Shown: positions 17,399 through 27,145, counted from the first letter of the stretch. The stretch: DNA of 64,000 nt from Pseudomonas frederiksbergensis (GCF_003732275.1 NZ_MOBM01000012.1:496001-560000), one strand, 5' to 3'. Program-made: numbers and translations. Notes: generated by a model from the letters alone, not told the origin.

Positions 17399-17727
17399 CG
17401 CAGCAGGTCTCGAAGAAAGGTCGCGCACGCAGAAGCACTTTCAGTTGGCCAGTTCACCTTGACGGTGCCACGCGGGTGCTGGATCTCAACGCAGATAGTC
17501 GACGATGCAGCTTGCGAATTTACTCCGGCCAGTTGCATGGGTAACGGAATAAACGCAGGTTGCAGCGCCGTGCTTTTCTGCGCTTGTACCCGAATCCATT
17601 TATGGACGAGGTTTGCGTTGAGGCTATGGCTGAGCGCGATGCTGGCAATAGAAGCGCCTGGCTGGGCACACTCTTGAATGACTTGGGCCTTGAAGGACTT
17701 GGAGTAGGAACGGCGTTGTGGCTGCAT
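17395..17727 (-). CDS. IS66 accessory protein TnpA
   Basis: A 110-residue helix-turn-helix protein of the IS66 Orf1 type: RRSYSKSFKAQVIQECAQPG, then LNANLVHKWIR. I chose the start at 17727 (MQPQRRSYS), the usual family N-terminus. It overlaps tnpB by four bases. Confidence 0.88.
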   Translation of the reverse strand: MQPQRRSYSKSFKAQVIQECAQPGASIASIALSHSLNANLVHKWIRVQAQKSTALQPAFIPLPMQLAGVNSQAASSTICVEIQHPRGTVKVNWPTESASACATFLRDLLR

Positions 17728-17835
17728 GAAATACCCGCTTAAAAGGCTAGAACTGGTGACCACTTAAATTTAAGTGCACACCATGTCGTGGCTTTGCGGG
17801 GCTGGGTAGATGACTTGGCCGGACGGATACGCTCG

Positions 17836-19045
17836 TTAAGCCTCGCCGTGTGTACGAGTTTGACTTTGCTTAGGGACGTGCCTCCAAAGCTGCATGAGCG
17901 CCAAAGAAGCAAGACTCGCGATAATGAGCGCAAGTGAGCTTATTCTAATGCTCAGCCCCCAAAAGTCGATCAAGTAACCTGTTATCACCGGGATCGCCCC
18001 AGCGGGCACATACCCCCCCATGTTGAACACTGCGTTGGCTTCGGCTCTGCGCTGCGCAGGCACGCGGTCAGCAATAAGGGTCAGTCCACCTAACTGGCCC
18101 AAGCCTTGACCGGCGCCTGCCAACAGAGCGGAAACGATCAGCCATGGAGCGGAACCGGTTTCTAGCGCGATCCACACGAAAATCATTGAAAAGACAGTAC
18201 CGATCCCGCTAAGCGAAAACACGGTACGGCTGCTGTATCGCTTCGCCGCAAACTGCACGCCCACGGCGACGAGGAACATGGAAAAGGCCATACAACCCGT
18301 GACAAGGGGACTGTTCACGCCTAGAAAAGTCGCTATCAGCTTGGGGCCGAGCGAGAGGATGAATGATGTCGAAGTTATCCCAGGGCCGAAGAACGCTATC
18401 CCTAACAGCACGATGCCGAAACTTTGCTTAGCAACGGTGGGCAAGCGCGGTTTAAACGAACCCCCCCCCAAGCTTCAGGTTCTTCTGATTAAGCAGCGCC
18501 ACGAGCGCCACGCACAAAATCACAATCTCAATTCGGAAGACTGTGTGGATCGGGTTTGGAAAATATTGCGCCACGCCCCCCGCCAATAACGGCCCGGTGC
18601 CTGCTCCGGCCACCATTGCGACAGACGCCATTAGCGAAGCAAAGTGCTTACGATGCGGCTGAGCATGCTCAACAACATTCGCCATCCCCCCAGATACAAC
18701 GAGGCCAACCGAAACGCCTGTGAGAAAGCGTGCGAGCATCAAGACGCCCATGCTGTTGGCCTGGTCGAAAAGAATCGCTGCGACGATAGCAAGCCCCACA
18801 CAGGGCAGGAGGAGTGCTTTGCGCCCGTAGTGGTCGGACAACTGCCCCGCGACGGTGAGAGTAAGAAGGAGGCCGATGATGTAGCAGGCAAATATCACGG
18901 TCAGCACCCCGGATGTGAAGCCGAGGGATTGCTGCCAAGAGCTGTAGAGCGGCGTAGCCGCATTCGACAGTATAAAGATCGCGGTCACGATCCACGCTGT
19001 GCGGTACACAGCCATTGAGCTTTGTTGGGGATGGGTACTGCTCAT
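17836..19045 (-). pseudogene. MFS transporter broken by a one-base insertion in a G run
   Basis: One MFS gene of about 400 codons is split. The N-terminal half (19045 to about 18460) runs from MSSTHPQQSS through the motif GQLSDHYGRKAL to NLKLGGG. The C-terminal half continues in another frame as SFKPRLPTVAKQSFG to 17836. The break is at a run of nine C on the plus strand (18461-18469). Eight would restore LGGGSFKPRL without any other change. Both halves keep clear membrane segments, so decay is recent, or the run is a sequencing error or a phase-variable tract. A LysR gene, also frameshifted, lies just upstream on the same strand. Confidence 0.85.
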
Positions 19046-19122
19046 TGGTGAATAGCCTCTATCTTCAGCCAGAAATTCAAATTCTGACTAGGGTAGAGAT
19101 ATGCCAGGTGACGGCCTATTCG

Positions 19123-20015
19123 CTAAAACCACAAACGGGATGTGAAAAAATTCACGGCTCCTGCGCCAGCGTTTAGCCCCTCCATGAGGAAATCCAAGAC
19201 TGCTCGGATTTTTAGAGAGCTGCGGAGATCTTCATGAAACGCGAGCCAGATGGGCAGTTCCAGCGGTGTGTGATCCACATCAACGGTAACCCTCGCCAGC
19301 CCATACTCAATGCCTAAAAAATCTGGCAGGAAAACTATGCCAGCATTACCTACGGCAGCTAATGCCTGGATGCGCAGGTCATTGCTGGTGACGGAGAGCG
19401 GCCGTCCACCCAGCCGATCCAGGAGCCATTGCTGCTGTATCGAATCGTCCATGCTACGGTCGTAGCCTATGAACTCGAACTGTTCAGGTTCACGTTGATG
19501 GATGTAGTCCTTGCTAGCATGAGGGTAAAAACGCAAGGAGCCGAGGCTTTTGGCGACGACGCTCTGTTCTTCCGGCCTGCTGAAGGTAATGGCAATATCG
19601 GTTTCTTTCCTTGCCAACGAAGCGGCGGACTTAGCTCCAACGAGCCTGAGCTGTAACCGGGGATATCGCTCGCGCAATACTCCGAGCCGCCGAGCTACCA
19701 AAGTTCCGAGGTACGCAGGAGGTGCGGACAAGATTACCTCACCCTCAATGCGACTTTCTTCCCCGTCAGCGAATCGCCTGAGTGCAAGTGACGCAGACTC
19801 CATCTGCGCTGCATATTCACCTACCCTCACACCATCCTCGGTCAGCTGGTAAACACGGCCCCTACGATCTACCAGCTTCATGTTCAAAGAGGCTTCGAGG
19901 GCAGCTATTCGGCGAACCACAGTCGCGTGCTCCACCCCCAGCGAACGTGCCGCAGCGGCTAAGGAGCCCTCATGAACAAAGGCAAAGAAAAAACGGAGGC
20001 TATCCAGTCGAGCAT
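19123..20015 (-). pseudogene. LysR-family regulator with N-terminal frameshift
   Basis: The reading frame for residues LDSLRFFFAFVHEGSLAAAA, then RSLGVEHATVVRRI, is open back to a stop with no ATG. An ATG at 20015 reads MLDW in a neighbouring frame. One missing G after CTCGACTGG would give MLDWDSLRFFFAFV, the normal start of this LysR type. The rest, including the effector domain to 19123, is intact. The open part from GTG at 19935 (270 residues) lacks the first helices of the DNA-binding domain. It sits upstream of the broken MFS gene it probably controlled. Confidence 0.75.
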
Positions 20016-20388
20016 ATTAATCATCAGGTGTGGTTACGAGAGGCTTTTCAGCAAGCTATAAGCCTAGCTTACCGAGTAATCAGGGGACACTGCCGCATAA
20101 CGGTTGGACTCAAGGTCGTCCCACGTTATTGGCCCTCAAGAACCTCCTATGCGATGACAGCAGTCACGACGAACATGGCATGTTCAGTCCCCCGAGGCTT
20201 TTAGAGCAACGGGCAAGTTCGCGGCTGACATGGGCACACCTGTCTTACCGTCATCGCTCAGAAGTCGGCTTCACTGCTCGCCACGCTCACGTCCATGTGC
20301 GCTTAAGGGATCGCTTCCAGCAACCCGACGTTGCGATTGCGCTTTCAACCCAGTTAAGGTCAGTTTCATACGCAAGGTGTATTGCACA
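20016..20388. other. Gene-free stretch, nothing recognised
   Basis: Only short frames with no family resemblance are present. It separates the broken LysR gene from the GNAT and IS66 fragments and looks like degraded DNA. Confidence 0.5.
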
Positions 20389-20529
20389 GACGCTTACGTC
20401 GAAGCGTTGGGAGATCGCGGTAATCAGCTGCGTTTCCGTTAGCGGGAAGTGCGCCTTCGGAAACATGAAAAACAACTCTTGAGCGTTCTGAGGAAAGCCG
20501 CAGATCATTTTAACGTCGCTAGCCTTTAC
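20389..20529 (-). pseudogene. GNAT acetyltransferase N-terminal fragment
   Basis: The residues VKASDVKMICGFPQNAQELF and FMFPKAHFPLTETQLITAIS form the start of a common GNAT type in Pseudomonas (ICGFP..AEELFFMFP). The similarity ends near QRFDVSV, before any acetyl-CoA loop. Only about 47 residues remain. Confidence 0.65.
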
Positions 20530-20576
20530 CGTATGCGTCCGGGCATCCCGTCTTGCGTAGATAAACCGGTTGCCAC

Positions 20577-20668
20577 CTATGTGGCAGCAGTTACGCAATA
20601 TCACTCGCCCGCTGCGTCGGCCGGCGCTTGAGGACGTCCTTCAAACAAGCATACGGAGTAGGCATCTG
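20577..20668 (-). pseudogene. IS66 TnpC 3-prime fragment
   Basis: The plus strand reads TATGTGGCAGCAGTTACGCA, then ATATCACTCGCCCGCTGCGT, closely matching the 3-prime end of tnpC at 15470-15560 and in the same orientation. About 90 bases survive. Confidence 0.7.
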
Positions 20669-20810
20669 CCCAAGGCATCTTGCTATTTCTTACGCGACTG
20701 CCTGTTGTCAGGCCGCACTCCTGGATACGTTCAGATTTTTATACCTTGACTCCAATACGCTTATAACTATTGCGAAGCGTAGCCGTGGTAAAAAAACGTT
20801 TGAACAAAGC

Positions 20811-22031
20811 ATGGTGCGCTCCATGAATTCAACACTTGGTGCTTCTCGTATCATTCGATTCGGAATGTTTTGTGTTGCCTGTTTCCTCCTCTCCATCTCC
20901 TATGGGGCAACCTTCCTGTTGTCGTTGCTGGTGGCGTCTTTTGGAGGCGATGAGCGTGATGCAGGCCAAGTATTTGCTGTAGCCATGATCAGCACTTTAG
21001 TGGCTGTCCTTGGGTCGGGGCATGTTATGAAACGCGTCGGGGCGTGTCGCTGCATTGCCCTTGGTGCTGTATGCCTGGTCACTGCATCGTTAGGTTTCGC
21101 GCTCGTGCCAGGTCTGGGCATTGCTTTGATGACGTGCGGCTTGATCCTGGGGTTAGGCTGGGGGCTCTTTTACACGATAGGACCCATCATGGTTGCAGCG
21201 ATGGTCGAGCCAGCCCGACGGGCCCATTGTTTCGCGCTTCTATCAGGAAGTATGTTGACAGGTATCGGCAGCGGCCCCTTGATGGGCAAGCTGTCAGGCT
21301 ATCTAGGCATGCCTGTCCAGGCAGCATTTTTCTGTGCAGCAGTAGCGGCTGCACTGGGCGGGTTGTACTTCTGGCAAATTGGAGCAGGCGCGCGCGACTC
21401 TCGGCTGCAACCCATCGGCCAGCCGCAAATCAGTCTAGGGACTGCGTCACGTGTATTGCGGTCGCACTCAGCGTTATCGATTGTTATGGTTGGCTTTGGG
21501 GGAGCAATATTCGGTGGGATGGGTAGTTTTCAGACCAGCTACGCGGCCAGCCTCGGGCTCGATTACTCACTGTTTTTCATCGGTTTCATGGGAGCGGCCA
21601 TCGGTTGTCGTTTGTTGATTGCCGGGTGGGTGGTTAAGCGCAATCCGTTGTCGGCCTCCTGCATATTGACGACGCTCATGCTCATCGCCGTGGTGGGCTT
21701 TAGTGAATGGGTTCACGATAGCTCCAGCTACCTACTCACCGCCGCACTCCTCGGAGTCGGGTACGGGCTGAACTACTCGGTGATCAATGGTCTAGCGGCC
21801 AATGAGGCGCCCACCGAGCTGACTGCTCAGGCGCTTTTACTCTTCAGCCTGTCGTACTTCATCGGTGTATTCGGATTCCCATTCATCGCTGGCAAGCTGA
21901 TCAGTTCCACCGGGATACACGGGATGCTGCTAAGCATTGGTTTAATCGCGTTGCTGGTTTGGGGATTGAGTATAGGCCGTTGGCTATTCTGGCGGTTTGG
22001 GAAGGCGGAGATGCTTTCACCCCGAATATAG
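20811..22031 (+). CDS. MFS transporter
   Basis: A 406-residue, 12-segment major facilitator. Membrane segments run from about residue 15 (FGMFCVACFLLSISYGATF) to the C-terminus. A Gly-rich region (CGLILGLGWGLFYTIGPIM) follows segment 4. I chose the ATG at 20811 because the 61 codons before it are not membrane-like and overlap the IS66 fragment; an ATG at 20823 is also possible. No strong ribosome site is seen. It stands alone, with no adjacent regulator. The substrate is unknown. Confidence 0.8.
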   Translation: MVRSMNSTLGASRIIRFGMFCVACFLLSISYGATFLLSLLVASFGGDERDAGQVFAVAMISTLVAVLGSGHVMKRVGACRCIALGAVCLVTASLGFALVPGLGIALMTCGLILGLGWGLFYTIGPIMVAAMVEPARRAHCFALLSGSMLTGIGSGPLMGKLSGYLGMPVQAAFFCAAVAAALGGLYFWQIGAGARDSRLQPIGQPQISLGTASRVLRSHSALSIVMVGFGGAIFGGMGSFQTSYAASLGLDYSLFFIGFMGAAIGCRLLIAGWVVKRNPLSASCILTTLMLIAVVGFSEWVHDSSSYLLTAALLGVGYGLNYSVINGLAANEAPTELTAQALLLFSLSYFIGVFGFPFIAGKLISSTGIHGMLLSIGLIALLVWGLSIGRWLFWRFGKAEMLSPRI

Positions 22032-22162
22032 CTTTTCAATTACCCATCAAGGGATGAGCACTGTATGCCGTAATAGTCGGTCATCTGTGTCTATCGATGC
22101 GACTGCCAGACTGATACGGTTTGGCATCCACTGCAATTTGATGAGGCATCTGAGCGCCTCGC

Positions 22163-22741
22163 TTAGATATGCAGCCAAGCCAGCGAACCCAACATGACGC
22201 CAACACCCGCTGCCCCAAACGAGATCCGCTTGAGCCATTCCTTACGCGTCAGCAAGGTAATGGCCGCCAGTGAAATTGCTATTTGAATCGCTGTCATTGC
22301 CTGGGCCCAGCGGTGATGCAGATGCAGCACCTGCTCTGACTTCTCGTCCCACTCTCTTGCCCCCTGTTCGAATGCTTCAGCCTTCTTGCGCGCTTCCTCC
22401 TTCTGTTCCCCGTACCGCCGCGCCTCAGCAACATAATGGGCGGAATCCAGCCCTGGGAGATGGCTTGCCAGTTCCGACAGGTTCTGCCGGCTGGACTTGG
22501 CCTGGTAGTAATTCCACTCGTTGGCGGCTTCGGTTTTCTGGATGGCGGCGTTGTTTTTGTCCATGGCCGCCTCATTCTCCGTTGAGCCGGCTTGATAGCT
22601 CATCAGAGCGCCGATGGTCGCCATGATGGCTGTCATCACCGCAATCTTGCTGGCAAAGCTGTCGCCTTTTGCATGCGCATGATGGGTGGTGTGCTCAATA
22701 TGTTGCTCGTGTGGGCTGGGGACTTCGAACTCTTCAGGCAT
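22163..22741 (-). CDS. DUF4337 membrane protein
   Basis: A 192-residue protein of the DUF4337 type. The His-rich N-terminus (HEQHIEHTTHHAHAKGD) is followed by a membrane segment (VMTAIMATIGALMSYQAG), a long charged helical part that is probably coiled coil (residues 60-140), and a C-terminal hairpin of two membrane segments (MTAIQIAISLAAITLL and GVGVMLGSLAWL). Start at 22741 is preferred to 22750. The role of this family is unknown. Confidence 0.82.
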   Translation of the reverse strand: MPEEFEVPSPHEQHIEHTTHHAHAKGDSFASKIAVMTAIMATIGALMSYQAGSTENEAAMDKNNAAIQKTEAANEWNYYQAKSSRQNLSELASHLPGLDSAHYVAEARRYGEQKEEARKKAEAFEQGAREWDEKSEQVLHLHHRWAQAMTAIQIAISLAAITLLTRKEWLKRISFGAAGVGVMLGSLAWLHI

Positions 22742-22841
22742 GGGTGTCAATCTTGGAGGAGTTAGTGGAAGTGGACAGCATTATGAATTGTCCCTGATTC
22801 TTTAGACACAAATGACTGGCAGCCAGTGGTCGGTTGTAGCA

Positions 22842-22885
22842 CTTCGCGACAGGTAGAAATCGGCCAAAATCTGCCGTTCAATGCT
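22842..22885. repeat. Dispersed repeat, half copy
   Basis: Reads TTCGCGACAGGTAGAAATCG then GCCAAAATCTGCCGTT, a half-form of the left-region repeat between two small genes. Confidence 0.6.
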
Positions 22886-22939
22886 GTCCATAGAAACACA
22901 CTCGCCGTATCCTCAAGAACACATTGAAAAGGAGTTCGA

Positions 22940-23341
22940 ATGAAAACTGATTGGCAACAAATTCGAGAAATGATGGACACTGTTATCGATAGCTGTGAGC
23001 AGATCGAAACGGCAGGGTTCAATGAGGAACATCGCTCCGCGACCGTGGAAATCAAAGGCGTCGATTACTCCGTTCAGGAGTTTTTAATCAGTGCCTGGAC
23101 ACTCCCAGAGAACATTCGCTACCAGATTATTCGTGAGCGTCATGAAGCCGGGAATGACCTTCCCTATGTTCCCGAAGCTGCCCGCATTCTTGTCTCGATG
23201 GCGCAGGCTTGCGCGGAATTGGTCGGGGCAGCCGACACGGCACCCGCTCAGAAAGCTATTGCGGGAATGAATCATTGGTACAAGGCCTACGCTGTACCGC
23301 ATATGACTACAGCCATCGGGTTGGCAAAAAAAACAGTCTGA
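22940..23341 (+). CDS. Hypothetical protein, 133 residues
   Basis: A soluble, mostly helical protein of 133 residues that I do not recognise. AAAAGGAGTTCGA precedes the ATG, a strong ribosome site. Composition is acidic at the N-terminus (MMDTVIDSCEQIETAGFNEE), and there is no signal peptide or membrane segment. It is flanked by a dispersed repeat and a broken hydrolase gene. Function cannot be suggested. Confidence 0.7.
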   Translation: MKTDWQQIREMMDTVIDSCEQIETAGFNEEHRSATVEIKGVDYSVQEFLISAWTLPENIRYQIIRERHEAGNDLPYVPEAARILVSMAQACAELVGAADTAPAQKAIAGMNHWYKAYAVPHMTTAIGLAKKTV

Positions 23342-23402
23342 CGCTTAGTTTTAGGGGCATTCACTAGGTAGAGACGGATTTATTTTTTCTGGTTTGAAAG
23401 TC

Positions 23403-23854
23403 TCCTATGGTGACTGGCATGCGCAACTCGACCAACCGGAGCGTGAGGTCGGTGCGGTCGTCGAGAAACCAGCTCGGCAGTGTCGGGTTGGCGGCAGCAA
23501 AATCCGGGCGCCAGTCATGCGCGCCCAGAGCAGACATATCCACCCCGCCAGAGGTGACGGTCAGCGTCAGGTGCGTGATAAGCTCGGGGCGTTCAAGCGC
23601 TCTGCAAGCACAGCGACTATACCGCCCATGGACTGCGCCACCAGCGCTGCGGGCCGGTCGATCTCGGCCAGCACGCGAGCCACCAGATCATCCATGCCGG
23701 TCACGCTAGGCAAGGGCGGAGCGTCTCCAAAGCCGGGCCAGCCGATATGGACTTGCTGCGCCGGGTGGGCCAGGCACTCAGCAACCGGATGCCAAAACCG
23801 GGTGTTACCTGAGGCTCCGGGCAGGAAGAGGAGTTTGGCGGGGGATGCAATCAC
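23403..23854 (-). pseudogene. Frameshifted, truncated alpha/beta hydrolase
   Basis: Reads from GTG at 23854 as VIASPAKLLFLPGASGNTRF through the nucleophile region LVAQSMGGIVAVLAER. It then shifts frame and continues as LERPELITHLTLTVTSGGVD to LRLVELRMPVTIGD. The remaining C-terminus with the acidic and His catalytic residues is missing. It is therefore broken by a small indel near 23600 and truncated near 23403. Confidence 0.8.
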
Positions 23855-23902
23855 AGGTTCGGTCCTTGAAGGTGGGATTGAAAGAGTCAGCAGGAGGGCA
23901 AA

Positions 23903-23929
23903 ATGCTCACCTTGGATGAAGCGCTTCAT
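23903..23929 (-). mobile_element. IS1182 transposase-start remnant
   Basis: The 27 bases from ATGAAGCGCTTCATCCAAGG onward match the first codons of the IS1182 transposase (MKRFIQG) with one difference from copy 2. In another frame they encode the last residues (EALHPR) and stop of the neighbouring MFS gene. Confidence 0.75.
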
Positions 23930-25097
23930 ACCTGACGCGATGCTCGCTCAACATCAACGTCGCTATAGCAACCAGTACAGGTACAAAGGCAAGCGCACAG
24001 ATAATGCTCCAACCGTATCGATTCAATATACCTCCCGACGCAAACGAGCCAAGCACCACGGCGCCAAAGACAACGAAATCATTGAGCGCTTGGACACTGT
24101 TTCTTTCGCTTGTTTTATGGCACTGAAGGACGAGCGCAGAGGCGCCGACAAAACCGAAATTCCAACCAATCCCTAGAAGGACCAAACATAGATAAAAGTG
24201 GTAGGACTGCACGCCGGCAAGCCCGACTGCAATAGAAGCGCCGGTTAACATCAACCCCATCAACACAACGCGGTTTGCCCCAAAACGGCGGATCAGATTG
24301 CCAGTGAAAAAACTGGGTGCGTACATTGCAATTACGTGCCACTGCAATGCCAGATTCGATGATTCCAGTGAAAGATCCTCATGCTTCATTGCTAGTGGGG
24401 CCGAAGTCATCAGGAAATTCATCAAGGTGTAAATTATGACACCACAGAGCATGGCGTTGATGAGTCGAGGCTGCCTAACAATCACCACAAGCGGGCGACC
24501 TGGAGTACGAACAGCCGCCCCGTGGCGTGGCAAATCGACACCTAGCAGCACCGCCGCCGAAACCACCGCCATTAATGCGGCTGCAACATAAGTAACGATA
24601 AACAGGTGGGACTCCCATAGATCCATCGTATAGGTAACAGTCTGCGGACCAAGTACACCCGCCACTAGCCCGGCAGCCATGACGATTGAAAGCGCCCAAG
24701 GCTGCCTGTTTTCTGGAACGCATTCTGCGGCGGCGAAACGAAACGTCAGCACCACAGCGGCATAAGCGCCACCAAACAGCATCGCAGCACAGAAAATGAA
24801 GAAGGAAGACCAATAAATGCCAATCGCAGCCAGCACTCCCATCAGGATGCCGCACAACGCTCCCAGCATAAACACGAGACTGCGCCCATAGCGCTGCGCA
24901 ATGGCGCCGGCAGGTAGCGTGCAACTCGCCATGCCCACGACAAAAATGGAGATAGGCAGTGTCGACAATGCTTTATCCGGTGCAAGCATGTCTCCCACGA
25001 TAGCGCCGGTTGCATAGACGATGACTGAGTTACCACCCGCCAATGCCTGGGCGGTTGCCAGTCGAAAAATGTTGCTGTTCCCAGATGTGGCTGACAC
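23907..25097 (-). CDS. MFS transporter with IS-derived C-terminal tail
   Basis: A 396-residue, 12-segment major facilitator. The motif GAIAQRYGRSLVFMLG lies between segments 2 and 3 and is typical of drug or sugar-efflux MFS. Start at 25097 (MSATSGNSNIF). The final codons (RYEALHPR) run into a remnant of the IS1182 transposase start, so the original stop has been replaced. The last membrane segment (ALAFVPVLVAIATLML) is complete, and the protein may still work. The substrate is unknown. Confidence 0.82.
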   Translation of the reverse strand: MSATSGNSNIFRLATAQALAGGNSVIVYATGAIVGDMLAPDKALSTLPISIFVVGMASCTLPAGAIAQRYGRSLVFMLGALCGILMGVLAAIGIYWSSFFIFCAAMLFGGAYAAVVLTFRFAAAECVPENRQPWALSIVMAAGLVAGVLGPQTVTYTMDLWESHLFIVTYVAAALMAVVSAAVLLGVDLPRHGAAVRTPGRPLVVIVRQPRLINAMLCGVIIYTLMNFLMTSAPLAMKHEDLSLESSNLALQWHVIAMYAPSFFTGNLIRRFGANRVVLMGLMLTGASIAVGLAGVQSYHFYLCLVLLGIGWNFGFVGASALVLQCHKTSERNSVQALNDFVVFGAVVLGSFASGGILNRYGWSIICALAFVPVLVAIATLMLSEHRVRYEALHPR

Positions 25098-25192
25098 GAA
25101 TTCTCTCCCTTGAATGAATCGTCCCTTAATGCAGCTGCAGCGTGCCGATTATCAATGAAAACTAATGGCCGCGCTGCTCCTTTCTCCTTTTG

Positions 25193-25336
25193 TGCCTGGA
25201 GGGTCAGTTGCATACTGAACTGGAAGATGGTCGTCAGTTCACACTGACGCCGGGAATGAGTTATCAGGTGGGTAATAATGCTGAGGGATATCGGTCATTC
25301 ACCACCACCGGGGCGAAGTTGTTCATTGTGGATTAG
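25193..25336 (+). pseudogene. Cupin (DHCW-type) C-terminal fragment
   Basis: One frame reads LEGQLHTELEDGRQFTLTPG and ends AKLFIVD then TAG. This is the C-terminal part of a small DHCW-motif cupin. The N-terminal half is missing. Confidence 0.6.
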
Positions 25337-25595
25337 TCGTGGGGGGGACCTGCATAACGCGCCCATGCAATCCGTTTGCGGCCAATGAAGCCGCAATCAT
25401 GGGGTCTGAAATATACGTGTGCGAATGACCGCTTCTGGCCCAGAGTGTGTAAAAACGTCAGATTGGTTTTCTGTATCGACGCGAGGAGATCGTGGCCACG
25501 TATCGCAAACTGATCAAGTCCACGACATTCCAGGAACAGTTAAAACAGCTCAGCAGCCTCTTAATATCCTTTGGAGGGGTAAAAATGACCGGCTT

Positions 25596-27026
25596 TTACG
25601 CCGTTAACGCTTTCATCAAGCTAGTGGTGCCGATGATTTTCATGACCCGTTTCAGGTTGTAGGCGAGCACATTCAAGCTCATCTCCGCGCTCACCCCGGC
25701 CAGCTTTCGCGTCAGGAAGTGCGTTGCACCCATCCATTGTTTGAGCGTCCCGAAGGGATGCTCAACAGTCCGTTTTCGGACTCGCATCATCTCTGGTGCT
25801 TTGCTCAGCCGAAGCAGCATCCCCTCCAATACGTCTTCATGCTCCCAGCGTCGAACTCGTCGTTCCGTGCTCGGTGTGCACTGCAATTTCAACGCGCAGC
25901 CCTGGCATTTCGAACTCCAGTAACGATGCAGCTTCAGGCCTTTTTCAACGTTGGTATAGCGCCAAATTAGTGCTTCTCCAGCTGGGCAAGGGTATTCGTT
26001 CTTGGCCGAGTCATAGATGAACGCATCGTTATTGAAACGCCCGTCAGCCTTGGCTCCAGACGTCATCGGTTTGGGCACATAGGCGGTGATGTCTGCATCG
26101 TGACAAGCCAGGATTTGTTCGCTTTTGAAGTAACCTCGATCAGCCACCACCGACAACGTTTCCAAGCCCATGGCCTCGCGGGCCTGCTTGGCCATCGAGC
26201 TGAGTTGATCGCGGTCGGAACCGACGTTGGTCACCTCGTGCGCAACGATCAAATGGTGCTGAGTATCGACCGCTGTCTGCACGTTGTAGCCGACGATTCC
26301 CGTGCCGCGCGTCATCATGGAGCGGGCGTCTGGATCGGTCAAAGAAACCTGTTTGTCCGGCGATTCATTGAGCTGGATTTCGATCGCTTGAAGCTCCTTC
26401 ATTTGCGTCTTCAGCTTGGCGATTTTCTCTTCCAGTCGCACGGCGTTGGTCTCAGAGGAACTTGGTTCTTGCCGATCGGCAGTATCGAGTGCCGCCAGGT
26501 AACGATTGATACTCGATTCAATTTCTTCCATTCGCCGCTTCAGTTTGGCGCTGGTGAAATTGCGGTCGCGGTTGTTGACTGCTTTGAATTTACTGCCATC
26601 GATGGCGACCAGATTTTCTCCGAACAATCCCAACTGCTGACAGAGCACAACGAACTGGCGGCAGACTCCTCGGATGGCGTTGCTGTGGTTTTTTCGGAAG
26701 TTGGCGATGGTCTTGAAGTCCGGCATCAAACGCCCGGTCAGCCACATCAGCTCGACGTTGCGTTGGGCTTCTCGTTCCAGCCGTCGGCTAGACTGAATGC
26801 GGTTGAGATAGCCGTAGATGTAGATCTTTAGCACGATCGCGGGGTGGTAAGCAGGCCGGCCAGTATTGGCTGGAATGGCACCTTCAAAACCCAGATTGAC
26901 CAGGTCGAGTTCGTCGACAAAGACGTCGACTACGCGCACCGGATTGGTATCGCTGACGTAGTCGTCGAGGCTCTCGGGAAGCAGGGTACTCTGACCGCGA
27001 TGCCCACCTTGGATGAAGCGCTTCAT
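25596..27026 (-). CDS. IS1182-family DDE transposase (copy 2)
   Basis: A 476-residue transposase, near-identical to that at 10480-11910. Catalytic candidates are LVAIDGSKFKA, VVADRGYFKS and RTVEHPFGTLKQW. It is intact and lies inside the element that also carries the GNAT gene at 27146. Confidence 0.93.
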   Translation of the reverse strand: MKRFIQGGHRGQSTLLPESLDDYVSDTNPVRVVDVFVDELDLVNLGFEGAIPANTGRPAYHPAIVLKIYIYGYLNRIQSSRRLEREAQRNVELMWLTGRLMPDFKTIANFRKNHSNAIRGVCRQFVVLCQQLGLFGENLVAIDGSKFKAVNNRDRNFTSAKLKRRMEEIESSINRYLAALDTADRQEPSSSETNAVRLEEKIAKLKTQMKELQAIEIQLNESPDKQVSLTDPDARSMMTRGTGIVGYNVQTAVDTQHHLIVAHEVTNVGSDRDQLSSMAKQAREAMGLETLSVVADRGYFKSEQILACHDADITAYVPKPMTSGAKADGRFNNDAFIYDSAKNEYPCPAGEALIWRYTNVEKGLKLHRYWSSKCQGCALKLQCTPSTERRVRRWEHEDVLEGMLLRLSKAPEMMRVRKRTVEHPFGTLKQWMGATHFLTRKLAGVSAEMSLNVLAYNLKRVMKIIGTTSLMKALTA

Positions 27027-27145
27027 GGACGATCCCTGTGTAAATGCTGACCCATTCTAAGCTTCAATAAGAATCGGCGCAGCAACATCAAAGCTGCTTC
27101 TGCTAGTCTGCTGGGCCAGACAGCTAACAAAGCCAGGCTCAATCA

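Larger units (their letters stand above)
15449..17790 (-). mobile_element. IS66-family element
   Basis: The three-gene set tnpA, tnpB and tnpC is in the usual order on the minus strand. A possible left end begins GTAACTCAGG at 15449, six bases past the hydrolase cassette. I could not find the matching inverted repeat beyond tnpA, so the right end is uncertain and may be deleted. Confidence 0.75.

Noticed and set aside
18452..18471. Programmed frameshift in the MFS gene
   Set aside because: A run of nine G has no known slippery-stop layout here, and one simple base change restores the frame; indel or read error is more likely.
20030..20480. Several overlapping plus-strand short frames
   Set aside because: No motif, ribosome site or composition signal; one overlaps a recognisable minus-strand GNAT fragment.
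23567..23929. A 120-codon gene starting MKRFIQGEH
   Set aside because: The start is an IS1182 remnant joined by chance to a frameshifted hydrolase; it is not a genuine fusion protein.
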